Source: Pseudomonas fluorescens (lineage in GTDB: Bacteria; Pseudomonadota; Gammaproteobacteria; Pseudomonadales; Pseudomonadaceae). From it: a stretch of DNA of 64,000 nt. The notes below the pieces were generated by a model that was given only the letters and a program-made list of their open reading frames with translations, made no database searches and was not told the origin of the DNA. The stretch covers positions 1,054,001 through 1,118,000 of the forward strand of contig LR782234.1 of assembly GCA_902825215.1 (NCBI GenBank), in the 5' to 3' direction. The position numbers were made by a program, and so were the translations under genes. How positions within the stretch are numbered: the first letter of the stretch is position 1; each line of letters opens with the position of its first letter. Shown one piece after another: positions 1-7,626 of this stretch.

Positions 1-1271
1 TCCAGACCGCGCACCCAGTACTCGCGCGGCGACAGCGACAGGAACGTGCCCTGGTCCAGATAACCGCTGCGCAGGGTCTTGGTGAAGAAGGTGTTGGCGG
101 TGAATTCGCGTCGATCTTCCTGATAGCGATAGCCGAAGTTGAACATCGTGCGGCGGCCCCAGAACTGGTCTTTCGGCCGTGTCGACTGGTACGGATCGGC
201 GTCGTAGTCGGCGACGTTCAAACCACCAGGCATGTCGGCCTTGCCTTCGTAATACTGGGCCATGGCGTTGAAGCTGTTGGCCTCGTCGAGCTGGTATTTG
301 CCTTTGAGAATCAGGTCATCGATTTCAGTATCGCTGTGTTCGCGCCAGTCGCCGCCGCGAGTGCCGGAGTAGAGCAACGCGCCGCCGAGGCCATTGGCGT
401 TGCTGCCACCGGCCAGCAGGTTGGCGCTGGTCTTGAAGCCGTCGTGGCTCGACGAAGGGCTGGTTTCGGTCTGGAAACCGCCTTTCACCGTTGGCTCATC
501 GGGAATCGCCCGGGTCACGAAGTTGACCACACCGCCGACGTTTTGCGGCCCGTAACGCACCGCGCCACCGCCACGCACCACGTCCACCGCGTCCATGTTG
601 CCCATGCTGATCGGCGCGAATGATAGCTGCGGCTGGCCGTAAGGGGCGAAGGGCACCGGGATGCCGTCCATCAACACGGTCGAGCGCGCGGCCAGACGCG
701 GATTCAAACCACGGATGCCGAAGTTCAGCGCCATGTCATGGCTGCCGGTGCCGTTGTTCTCCGGGGCGTTGACGCCGGGGATGCGGTTGAGCACGTCGCG
801 CGCCTGCGTGGCGCCCTGGCGTTCGAATTCTTCGCGGCGGATCACGTCGCGGGCGCCGGGATGTTCGAACACATTGATCTGCGCCGCATCGCCAAGCCAG
901 TCGCCGACGACTTTCGAGGTGTCCAGCTCCAGCGCCGCGTCTGCCAGCGGTTGCAGGCTGAACGCATTGTCGCCCTCGGCGCGTGCTTGCAGGCCGGTCC
1001 CTTCGAGCAAGGCATCGAGACCTTGCTCCGTGGTGTAATTGCCTTCCAGACCACGGCTTTGCAAGCCACCGGTGACTTGCGAGCCAAAGGAAATCAGCAC
1101 CCCGGCTTCACGGCCGAATTGATTGAGCGCGTTTTCCAGCGACGACGGCGCGATGTGATAAGCCTTGGCATCGGCGGCCAGCGCGGCGGGCACGGCGCTG
1201 AAACTCAGGCTGGCGCCAAGGACGACGTTGCGCAAAGTGCGAGCCAGTGGCGTGAGGCGGATAGGGTGCAT
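1..1271 (-). CDS. fecA: FecA, ferric citrate TonB-dependent outer-membrane receptor (partial, N-terminal ~423 aa)
   Basis: Outer-membrane receptor for diferric dicitrate, powered by TonB; its N-terminal domain also signals to FecR. The gene starts with ATG at 1271 and runs off the left edge, so only about 423 of the expected ~775 residues are present. A signal peptide ends near AALA|ADAKAY. A secretin/TonB short N-terminal signalling domain follows (about residues 35-110). The TonB-box region (KVVGDW) and plug then match remembered E. coli FecA almost word for word: VIRREEFERQGAT, VLNRIPGVNAPENNGTGSH, NFGIRGLNPRL, STVLMDGIPVPFAPYGQPQ. It lies 90 bp downstream of fecR, the usual fecI-fecR-fecA order. 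Transcription is expected to depend on FecI when citrate-iron is bound. The extracellular loops and barrel end are outside the window, so ligand contacts could not be checked. Confidence 0.93.
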   Translation of the reverse strand, partial: MHPIRLTPLARTLRNVVLGASLSFSAVPAALAADAKAYHIAPSSLENALNQFGREAGVLISFGSQVTGGLQSRGLEGNYTTEQGLDALLEGTGLQARAEGDNAFSLQPLADAALELDTSKVVGDWLGDAAQINVFEHPGARDVIRREEFERQGATQARDVLNRIPGVNAPENNGTGSHDMALNFGIRGLNPRLAARSTVLMDGIPVPFAPYGQPQLSFAPISMGNMDAVDVVRGGGAVRYGPQNVGGVVNFVTRAIPDEPTVKGGFQTETSPSSSHDGFKTSANLLAGGSNANGLGGALLYSGTRGGDWREHSDTEIDDLILKGKYQLDEANSFNAMAQYYEGKADMPGGLNVADYDADPYQSTRPKDQFWGRRTMFNFGYRYQEDRREFTANTFFTKTLRSGYLDQGTFLSLSPREYWVRGL

Positions 1272-1361
1272 GGCGGATGATCCTGAGAAGGTTGAATCAA
1301 GGGGGCTTTCCTTCTCTGTCACGCCAGATCTGAAAAACGGCTCATTTATTTTTCAGGGGCT

Positions 1362-2294
1362 CTAAACCCGCGCTTCGACGCTCACCCAGTAGCGGGTGAA
1401 ACGCCGGACTTTGACCGGCAGACTGATTTGCAGCAGATCGAGGATCCGCTCGCTGTCGTCCAATGGATACGTCCCGGAGATCAGCAAGTCGGCGACGTTA
1501 TTGTCGCAATGCAGCTGACCGCGACGGTAGCGGCCCAGCTCATCGAGGAAGTCGCCCAGACGCATGTGCGCGGCGACCAGCATGCCATCAGTCCAGGCGC
1601 CGCTGTTGGCATCCAGCGGTTTGGCTTCGCTGATGGAACTGACGGTAAAGCTCAGCTGGCGCGCGACCGGCAGCAGCACGGGCGCGCGTTGATCGAGGGC
1701 CAGTTCGACTCGCCCGGCAAACAGGGCGATCTGTGTGCGGTCGGCAAACTGCCGCACATTGAGTCGCGCGCCTTGAGTGTTCAGAACACCTTGCGCGGTG
1801 CGGATCGCGAACGAGTTGGCAGCGCTGAGGAGCATTTCGCCTTCGAGCAGGCGAATCAGGCGCTGCTCGCCATCGACGTCTATGGCGCTCGCCGTGTTGA
1901 GCTGCAACAGATCGTCGCCACCCAGCGACACCTTGCGCCGCTGCCCGAGCGGCGTGCGGTAATCGGCGAGCATCGACGGCAGCGGCGTGTGCTCGCGCAG
2001 GCCCCAGGTCATGGCCGAACCGGCGCCCAGAATCAGCAGCAGTTTCAGCGCCTGTCGACGGCTGGCGGACTTCGGCCCATTCAGCGCCGCATGGGCCAGC
2101 GGTGACGCCACCCCGCGCAAGCGCTGATTGACCCGCTGCATGTGCTCCCAGGCGCGGCGATGTTCGCTGTGCGCGTCCAGCCATTGCTGCCAGGCCTGTT
2201 GCTGGCGCGGCGTAAGGGCGCCTTGCTGCATTTCCAGCAGCCAGTGCACGGCCTGCTCGGCCACTTGCGCGGAGAATTCCGGTGTGCGGTTCAT
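1362..2294 (-). CDS. fecR: FecR, anti-sigma/sigma regulator of the ferric citrate system
   Basis: Inner-membrane regulator that relays the FecA signal to the sigma factor FecI. The 310-aa protein begins MNRTPEFSAQVAEQAVHWLL, with the cytoplasmic DUF4880-type domain (QAVHWLLEMQQG, QQQAWQQWLDAHSEHRRAWE) at residues 8-50. One membrane segment (ALKLLLILGAGSAMTWGL) sits near residues 78-95. The periplasmic FecR domain follows (YRTPLGQRRKVSLGGDDLLQLNT, LLEGEMLLSA), and the C-terminal part ends YWVSVEARV. The same frame stays open upstream, but the ATG at 2294 overlaps the fecI stop as ATGA and gives the family-typical N-terminus. Translational coupling to fecI is therefore likely. Confidence 0.93.
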   Translation of the reverse strand: MNRTPEFSAQVAEQAVHWLLEMQQGALTPRQQQAWQQWLDAHSEHRRAWEHMQRVNQRLRGVASPLAHAALNGPKSASRRQALKLLLILGAGSAMTWGLREHTPLPSMLADYRTPLGQRRKVSLGGDDLLQLNTASAIDVDGEQRLIRLLEGEMLLSAANSFAIRTAQGVLNTQGARLNVRQFADRTQIALFAGRVELALDQRAPVLLPVARQLSFTVSSISEAKPLDANSGAWTDGMLVAAHMRLGDFLDELGRYRRGQLHCDNNVADLLISGTYPLDDSERILDLLQISLPVKVRRFTRYWVSVEARV

Positions 2295-2779
2295 AGCGCG
2301 AAATAGCAGCGCAGCGCCGCTTTGTGCAGATGCCGTTTGACCGTGGCCACGGAGATGCCGAGTTCTGCGGCGATTTGTGGATAGGTCAGGCCATCGACCT
2401 GCGCCAGCAGAAAGGCGCGTTTGACCGCACGCGGCAGTCCATCGAGCAACTCGTCCAGCTCCATCAAGGTCTGCAGGATGATCGCTTTGTGTTCTTCCGA
2501 CGGCGCGACGATCTCCGGCATCTGCGCCAGCGTTTCGAGGTAGGCGCGCTCCAGGTCCTGGCGGCGGTAATGGTTGAACAGTACGCGTTTGGCGAGGGTA
2601 GTCAGGAACGCGCGCGGCTCGATGATCAGCGGCGGCTCGCGTGCAGTCAGCACTTTGATGAAGGTGTCCTGGGTCAGGTCCGCCGCGCTGTCCGGGCAGC
2701 CGAGCTTGCGTCGCAACCAGCCGGTAAGCCAGCTGTGATGAGCCTGATAAAGCGATTCGACGGAGTGGGCGGACGACAA
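2291..2779 (-). CDS. fecI: FecI-type ECF sigma factor
   Basis: Extracytoplasmic-function sigma factor that should direct RNA polymerase to fecA. Sigma region 2 (SLYQAHHSWLTGWLRRKLG, DLTQDTFIKVL, AFLTTLAKRVLFNHYRR) and region 4 (LPRAVKRAFLLAQVDGLTYPQIA, ISVATVKRHLHKA) are complete and close to E. coli FecI. Start choice: the frame is open to an ATG at 2872 (193 aa), but that lies only about 19 bp from the Fur box and has no good ribosome site. A TTG at 2779 has GGAG 8 nt upstream and gives a 162-aa protein starting MSSAHSVESLYQ, close to the usual FecI length, so it is preferred. The stop overlaps the fecR start. Iron control through the upstream Fur box is likely. Confidence 0.88.
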   Translation of the reverse strand: MSSAHSVESLYQAHHSWLTGWLRRKLGCPDSAADLTQDTFIKVLTAREPPLIIEPRAFLTTLAKRVLFNHYRRQDLERAYLETLAQMPEIVAPSEEHKAIILQTLMELDELLDGLPRAVKRAFLLAQVDGLTYPQIAAELGISVATVKRHLHKAALRCYFAL

Positions 2780-2890
2780 CGGAATGACTCCGGACGCAAA
2801 GCAGGCGTCGAGAACGTGCGTTAGAGAACAAGAACGGTTCGCATTGTAGGGTGCGATTGCGTCATCCGGCAATCAGAAGCTTTTGCGTAT

Positions 2891-2909
2891 GAGAATATTT
2901 ATCATTAAT
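2891..2909. promoter_or_regulatory. Probable Fur box between the two divergent iron operons
   Basis: GAGAATATTTATCATTAAT matches about 12-13 of 19 positions of the Fur consensus GATAATGATAATCATTATC, in an AT-rich patch of GC-rich DNA. It lies between fecI (minus) and the DUF3649/ECF sigma/FecR/receptor cluster (plus), so one site could repress both under iron sufficiency. Assignment by eye only. Confidence 0.65.
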
Positions 2910-2964
2910 ATCGCTGTCTTGATCCGGCTCGTCTGCCGGACGTTTTTCGTTTCAGGGTCGAAAC

Positions 2965-3270
2965 ATGAAAGACAAACTCGCCACAGTGCCCATGTCCTAT
3001 CGCCTGGCCGTCACCTCACGGGTGCTGGCGGCGGTCTTTGGTGGCTATCTCGTTGCCGCACTGGCCAGCGTGACGCTGACCTTGTGGTTGCCGCCGGGCC
3101 GTGGCGAAGCGTTGGTGACGGGCATGACCGTTTCGTTTCTGGTTTATCTGGTTGCCGTGCTCTGGTGCATGGCCTGTCGTACTGCATGGTCGGCGTGGGT
3201 CGGCTTGCTGGTGCCGAGCGTGATTCTGGCGACCGTTTCCGGGGTAGTACGAGGCTTGGGGCTGGTATGA
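2965..3270 (+). CDS. DUF3649 family small membrane protein
   Basis: A 101-aa protein with three hydrophobic segments: LAAVFGGYLVAALASVTLTLWL (about 21-42), LVTGMTVSFLVYLVAVLWCM (50-70) and WSAWVGLLVPSVILATVSGV (74-94). It looks like DUF3649, a family found beside PepSY-type proteins and TonB receptors in pseudomonads and presumed to help with iron or siderophore handling at the inner membrane; no biochemical role is known to me. It starts 56 bp after the Fur box and is the first gene of the plus-strand iron cluster. Here it is not followed by an intact PepSY gene but by an 18-codon remnant-like ORF and an ECF sigma gene. Confidence 0.7.
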   Translation: MKDKLATVPMSYRLAVTSRVLAAVFGGYLVAALASVTLTLWLPPGRGEALVTGMTVSFLVYLVAVLWCMACRTAWSAWVGLLVPSVILATVSGVVRGLGLV

Positions 3271-3323
3271 AAGCAGGCTTTCATCAGGTCCTGACCAGGC
3301 TGCAAACACGGGCGCAGGGCTGA
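3267..3323 (+). pseudogene. 18-codon ORF, possible remnant of a PepSY-associated membrane protein start
   Basis: An ATG overlapping the end of the DUF3649 gene opens an 18-residue frame, MKAGFHQVLTRLQTRAQG, then stops. Pseudomonas PepSY-associated membrane proteins, which often follow DUF3649, commonly begin like MKxxFxQSMxWLHTWxGL. The spacing of K, F, Q, L, T and G fits that pattern, so this could be what is left after deletion of the rest. The match is short and may be chance; it could also be a coupling leader for the sigma gene 1 bp downstream. Confidence 0.3.
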
Positions 3324-3324
3324 C

Positions 3325-3891
3325 ATGCTGATCGGTCTGCCACCGGAGTCGCGCGACGACGAGCCGCATGGCGCGCGAGCGCATTTTCTTCAGGTGTTTC
3401 TGTCGCAGCGCTCGCAGATGGAAGCGCTGGTGAGCCGTCGTGTCGGTTGCCGCGCGACGGCGGCGGATCTGGTGCAGGATCTGTTTTTGCGGTTCTGGCG
3501 ACGGCCGCTGGTGCAGGTCGAAGAGCTCAGCACCTACCTGTTGCGCTGCGCCGGCAACATTGCCATCGACCATCTGCGCAGCGAAGGCACGCGCGCGCGC
3601 GTCAACGAAGGCTGGCAACCGGACGAGCCGCACAGCCACGGCAGCGAGCCGCAAGCTGCGCTCGAAGCCGGCAATGACCTGCGCCATGTCGAAGCGGCGT
3701 TGCGCGCCTTGCCCGAGCGCACCCGGCAGATTTTCCTGCTCAACCGCATCCACGGGCGCAAATACGCAGACATCGCCAGAGCCATGGGCCTGTCCCAAAG
3801 TGCCGTGGAAAAACATATGATGCGCGCCCTCGAGGCCTGCAAGGCCAGCCTGCGCGACCCCGCGCCACGTCTGCCAGGGAAAGCACCGTGA
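3325..3891 (+). CDS. FecI-like ECF sigma factor (siderophore receptor system)
   Basis: A 188-aa ECF sigma factor of the iron-starvation group. Region 2 is seen in FLSQRSQMEALVSRRVGCRATAADLVQDLFLRFW and STYLLRCAGNIAIDHLR. Region 4 is seen in LRALPERTRQIFLLNRIHGRKYADIARAMGLSQSAVEKHMMRAL. The ATG at 3325 follows the short ORF by 1 bp, and the stop overlaps the GTG of the FecR-like gene (GTGA). Its target is presumably the TonB receptor gene two genes downstream. It is clearly different from FecI at 2291-2779, so the two trios are separate signalling systems. Expression probably answers to the Fur box about 420 bp upstream. Confidence 0.9.
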   Translation: MLIGLPPESRDDEPHGARAHFLQVFLSQRSQMEALVSRRVGCRATAADLVQDLFLRFWRRPLVQVEELSTYLLRCAGNIAIDHLRSEGTRARVNEGWQPDEPHSHGSEPQAALEAGNDLRHVEAALRALPERTRQIFLLNRIHGRKYADIARAMGLSQSAVEKHMMRALEACKASLRDPAPRLPGKAP

Positions 3892-4877
3892 ACCCCGCCG
3901 ATCACATCGTTCCGACGCCCGCTCAGGAACAGGCCGCTCTGGCCTGGCTGAGCCTGCTGCATGACCGGCCCAGCGCCGGCGATCAACTGACCTTCAGCCA
4001 GTGGCTGCGCGCCGACCCGGCCCACGCCGAGGCGTATGCCCAGGCGCAGGTGCTGTGGGAGCTGAGCGAAGGCCCGGCACAAACCCTGGCCGATGAAGAG
4101 GCGTTGGCGTTGCAGGGTTATCTCGAAGCAATGGACCGTCCGCGACGTTCGCCGGTTTTGCGCTGGTCCGGGGTGTTTGCCATGGCGGCGTGTCTGCTGC
4201 TGATGGTCAGCCTCGGCACGGGATGGCAAGCGCAGCGCTGGCTCGATGATCTGGGCGCCGATTTTGTCTCGGCACCCGGCGAGATCCGCACGGTGACGCT
4301 GGCCGATCAATCGCAAGTGACACTGGATGCCGACAGCGCAATTGCTGTCGATTTCAGCCACGGCGAGCGGCGTGTACAACTGCGCCGTGGCGCCGGATTT
4401 TTCAGCGTCAGCCACACCGGCGCGCCGTTTGTCGTCGCGGCCGAAAACGGCGAGGCGCGGGTGCTCGGCACGCAATTCGAAGTGCGTTTGCAGCCCCATG
4501 GCGCGCAGGTCACGGTGCTGTCGGGGCGGGTGGGCGTGACGGCGAGCCGTGAGGGCGAACAGCAGATTCTCACCGCCGGGCAGCAGGTGGCTTACGGCGA
4601 AGGTGCAGCGGAAAAACTCCATGCGGTCGACAGCGAAGCGCAACTGGCCTGGCGTCAGGGTTGGCTGACTTACTACAAATCGACGCTGGCCGAGGTGGTC
4701 GAGGATTTGCGCCGCTATTACCCGGGCAGGATCGTATTGCTCAACGATGAGCTGGCGGCGCATAAGGTCAGCGGCAGTTTCCCGAGCAAGGACCCGCAGG
4801 CGGTACTCAATTCGTTGCAGGGGGTGTTGGGGTTTGAGCAGCATCGGGTGTTGGGGCATCTGATTATTCTGCGTTGA
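3888..4877 (+). CDS. FecR-like anti-sigma regulator
   Basis: A 329-aa regulator that should bind the preceding ECF sigma factor in the cytoplasm and the receptor's signalling domain in the periplasm. The GTG start overlaps the sigma stop by 4 bp. The N-terminal DUF4880 domain (AALAWLSLLHDRPSAGDQ, FSQWLRADPAHAEAYAQAQ) covers residues 15-60. A membrane segment (GVFAMAACLLLMVSLGTGW) lies near 95-113. The FecR domain (SAPGEIRTVTLADQSQVTLDADSAI, RRGAGFFSV, VLGTQFEVR) and a C-terminal DUF4974-like part (YYPGRIVLLNDELAAHKVSGSF) follow. A REP pair separates it from the receptor gene. Confidence 0.92.
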   Translation: MNPADHIVPTPAQEQAALAWLSLLHDRPSAGDQLTFSQWLRADPAHAEAYAQAQVLWELSEGPAQTLADEEALALQGYLEAMDRPRRSPVLRWSGVFAMAACLLLMVSLGTGWQAQRWLDDLGADFVSAPGEIRTVTLADQSQVTLDADSAIAVDFSHGERRVQLRRGAGFFSVSHTGAPFVVAAENGEARVLGTQFEVRLQPHGAQVTVLSGRVGVTASREGEQQILTAGQQVAYGEGAAEKLHAVDSEAQLAWRQGWLTYYKSTLAEVVEDLRRYYPGRIVLLNDELAAHKVSGSFPSKDPQAVLNSLQGVLGFEQHRVLGHLIILR

Positions 4878-4890
4878 GGCTGCTGGCCTC

Positions 4891-4955
4891 TTCGCGAGCA
4901 GGCTCGCTCCCACAGGGGAACGCATTCCAAAGGTGGGAGCGAGCCTGCTCGCGAA
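4891..4955. repeat. REP inverted pair (REPIN), GCGAGCAGGCTCGC type
   Basis: TTCGCGAGCAGGCTCGCTCC and its inverted partner lie head to head with a 20-bp spacer, directly after the fecR-like gene. The same unit recurs near 7533, 15347, 49075, 60089 and 62139. In mRNA it would form a long hairpin between regulator and receptor cistrons. Confidence 0.9.
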
Positions 4956-5081
4956 GGCGGCTTGGCAACCACCAGAAAAATATTTTCAGATCAAGGTGAG
5001 GTAAACCCCAGCCCCATCCGTGTAGTGACTGAAACTGCGAGTCATTCGCATCCGTTGCGGTTCTACACAGGTCATTGAGTC

Positions 5082-7511
5082 ATGAAGTCCAGGGCAAAAT
5101 CGGGTTCGGTCAAACAGTGGTTGGGCAGGTCGGCGTTGAGTTTTTCGGCACTGGCGTTGTTGCCGGTCAGCGTCGCATTGGCCGCTGAAACGCTCAGCAG
5201 CCAGGCGCAAAAGCAGTACAGTTTTTCGCTGGCCGCCAAACCGCTGCCGCAAGCCTTGAGCGACTTCAGCCGCGTCACCGGGCAAAGCGTGGTCTACACC
5301 GACGAAGCGCCATACGGGCTGACGGCGCCGGCGGTCAACGGCCAGATGAGCGCCGAACAGGCACTGCAGCGCTTGCTCAGCGGCTCCGGCCTGAACTTCC
5401 GCCGCACCGACAGTCACACGCTGGCGCTTGAGCCCAAACCCACCGAAGGCGCACTGAACCTCGGCGCCACCACCATCACTTCGACGCGCGACGACTCAAC
5501 CAGCTATCAACCGCCAGAGACCAGTTCGGTGATGCGTTCCTCGGCGTCGTTGCAGGAGGTGCCGCAGACCGTCAACGTCATCCCGGCCCAGGTGATCCGC
5601 GATCAGGCGCCGCGCAATCTCGACGATGCGCTGGCCAATGTCAGCGGCATCACCCAGGGCAACACTTTGGGCAGCACTCAGGACTCGGTGATGACCCGCG
5701 GCTTTGGCGACAACCGCAACGGCTCGATCATGCGCGACGGCATGCCGATCGTGCAGGGCCGAGGGATGAACGCCACGGTCGATCGCGTCGAGGTGCTCAA
5801 GGGCCCGGCCTCGTTGCTCTATGGCATTCAAGACCCGGGCGGCGTCGTCAACCTGGTCAGCAAGAAACCGGAACTGACGCCCTACAACGCGCTGACGGTG
5901 CGCGGCTCGACCTATGGCGAGGGCAAGAATGGCAGCGGCGGCAGCTTCGACAGTACCGGCGCACTGGGTGAGTCCGGGCTGGCCTATCGCATGGTGGTGG
6001 ATCACGAGGACGAGGATTACTGGCGCAATTTCGGCACTCACCGCGAAACCCTGATCGCGCCGTCGCTGGCCTGGTTCGGTGAAAACACCCAATTGCTGTT
6101 CGCCTACGAGCATCGCGAATTTCTCACGCCGTTCGACCGCGGTACGCTGATCGACCCGCGCACCAATCATCCGCTGGACATCTCGCGCAAGCAGCGCCTC
6201 GACGAGCCGTTCAATGACATGGAAGGGCGCTCGGATCTTTATCATTTCGAAGCCGATCACCAACTCAACGACGACTGGAAAGCCCATTTCGGCTACAGCT
6301 GGAATCGCGAAACCTACGACGCCAGCCAGGTCCGGGTGACCGCGATCGACACGAAAAAAGGCACGCTGACGCGCAGCATGGACGGCACGCAGAACGCGAT
6401 CAGCACTGACCGCTTCACCACCGCCAGCCTTGAAGGCAAGGTCAATGTGCTGGGCATGCAGCATGATCTGGCGTTCGGCGTGGACGACGAGTACCGCAAG
6501 ATCTACCGTGAAGACCTGATCCGGCAGAAGAGCCTGACCACCTTCAGCTACGTCAATCCGGTTTATGGCCGCGAAGTGATGGGCACCACAGTCAGCGCAC
6601 CGGACAGCGCACAGACCGATGAACTGCGCAGCGATTCGCTGTTCCTGCAGGACTCGATTCACCTCACCGATCAGTGGATTCTGGTGGCCGGCGGGCGTTT
6701 TCAGGAATACGACCAATACGCCGGCAAAGGTGTACCGTTCAAGGCCAACACCGACAGCAATGGCCAGAAATGGGTGCCGCGTGCCGGCCTGGTGTATCGC
6801 TACACCGACGCCTTGTCGTTCTACGGCAGCTACACCGAGTCGTTCAAACCCAACTCGACCATCGCCCCGCTGAGTGGCAGCAGCACCGTGCTCGACGGCA
6901 GCATCGCGCCGGAAGAAGCCAAGTCGTGGGAGCTGGGCGCACGCCTGGATTTGCCGGGGCGTATCACCGGCAACGTCGCGTTGTTCGACATCAAGAAACG
7001 CAACGTACTGGTGGCCAACGCCGAAGGCCCGACGACGATTTACAGCGCTGCCGGTGAAGTGCGATCGCGCGGCCTCGAAGTGGACTTGAGCGGTCAGCTC
7101 AGTGAGCGCTGGAGCATGATCGGCAGCTACGCCTACACCGATGCCGAAGTCACCGAAGATCCGGACTACAAGGGCAAGCGCCTGCAAAACGTGGCGAAAA
7201 ATTCCGGCTCGTTGTCGGCGGTTTATGATTTTGGCAGCGTGTTCGGCGGCGATCAGTTGCGCGTCGGCGCAGGCGCTCGTTACGTCGGTGAGCGCGCGGG
7301 GAATGCGGTGAATGATTTTGACCTGCCGAGCTACACCGTGGCTGATGCGTTTGCGACTTACGACACCAGGGTGGAAGGGCAGAAGGTCAAATTTCAGCTG
7401 AACGTGAAGAACCTGTTTGACCGCACGTATTACACGTCTTCGGCGAGCCGGTTCTTTGTGTCGATGGGGGATGCGCGGCAGGTTTCGTTGTCGAGCACCT
7501 TGGAGTTTTGA
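5082..7511 (+). CDS. TonB-dependent siderophore receptor with signalling domain (FoxA/FiuA-like)
   Basis: An 809-aa outer-membrane receptor. A signal peptide ends near VALAA|ETL. The STN signalling domain spans about residues 47-100 (YSFSLAAKPLPQALSDFSRVTGQ, LLSGSGLNFRR), followed by a TonB-box region (LGATTITST). The plug has SSASLQEVPQTVNVIPAQVI, NVSGITQGN, RDGMPIV, VDRVEVLKGPASLLYG and GGVVNLVSKKP. A 22-strand barrel ends in the aromatic C-terminus SSTLEF. The overall pattern resembles hydroxamate receptors such as FoxA (ferrioxamine) and FiuA (ferrichrome), but the ligand cannot be fixed by reading. The STN domain and the upstream sigma/FecR pair show a cell-surface-signalling receptor that induces its own synthesis. 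Confidence 0.9.
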   Translation: MKSRAKSGSVKQWLGRSALSFSALALLPVSVALAAETLSSQAQKQYSFSLAAKPLPQALSDFSRVTGQSVVYTDEAPYGLTAPAVNGQMSAEQALQRLLSGSGLNFRRTDSHTLALEPKPTEGALNLGATTITSTRDDSTSYQPPETSSVMRSSASLQEVPQTVNVIPAQVIRDQAPRNLDDALANVSGITQGNTLGSTQDSVMTRGFGDNRNGSIMRDGMPIVQGRGMNATVDRVEVLKGPASLLYGIQDPGGVVNLVSKKPELTPYNALTVRGSTYGEGKNGSGGSFDSTGALGESGLAYRMVVDHEDEDYWRNFGTHRETLIAPSLAWFGENTQLLFAYEHREFLTPFDRGTLIDPRTNHPLDISRKQRLDEPFNDMEGRSDLYHFEADHQLNDDWKAHFGYSWNRETYDASQVRVTAIDTKKGTLTRSMDGTQNAISTDRFTTASLEGKVNVLGMQHDLAFGVDDEYRKIYREDLIRQKSLTTFSYVNPVYGREVMGTTVSAPDSAQTDELRSDSLFLQDSIHLTDQWILVAGGRFQEYDQYAGKGVPFKANTDSNGQKWVPRAGLVYRYTDALSFYGSYTESFKPNSTIAPLSGSSTVLDGSIAPEEAKSWELGARLDLPGRITGNVALFDIKKRNVLVANAEGPTTIYSAAGEVRSRGLEVDLSGQLSERWSMIGSYAYTDAEVTEDPDYKGKRLQNVAKNSGSLSAVYDFGSVFGGDQLRVGAGARYVGERAGNAVNDFDLPSYTVADAFATYDTRVEGQKVKFQLNVKNLFDRTYYTSSASRFFVSMGDARQVSLSSTLEF

Positions 7512-7532
7512 TCCGAAACCGCGTCATCGTTA

Positions 7533-7596
7533 TTCGCGAGCAGGCTCGCTCCCACAGGAGACTGCATTCCAAGGTGGGAGCGAGCCTGCTCGCGAA
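7533..7596. repeat. REP inverted pair (GCGAGCAGGCTCGC type)
   Basis: Head-to-head copies of TTCGCGAGCAGGCTCGCTCC with a short spacer, between the convergent receptor gene and the AraC-family gene, where a bidirectional hairpin could also end transcription. Confidence 0.9.
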
Positions 7597-7626
7597 GGGG
7601 CCATCACTGGCGACAAAATATGAACT

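Noticed and set aside
1428..2105. Long plus-strand frame opposite fecR
   Set aside because: It is the antisense shadow of fecR, with no family features or ribosome site; fecR reads as a complete FecR protein.
5496..7187. 563-codon minus-strand frame inside the TonB receptor gene
   Set aside because: Antisense of a fully conserved receptor; composition is typical of high-GC reverse frames.
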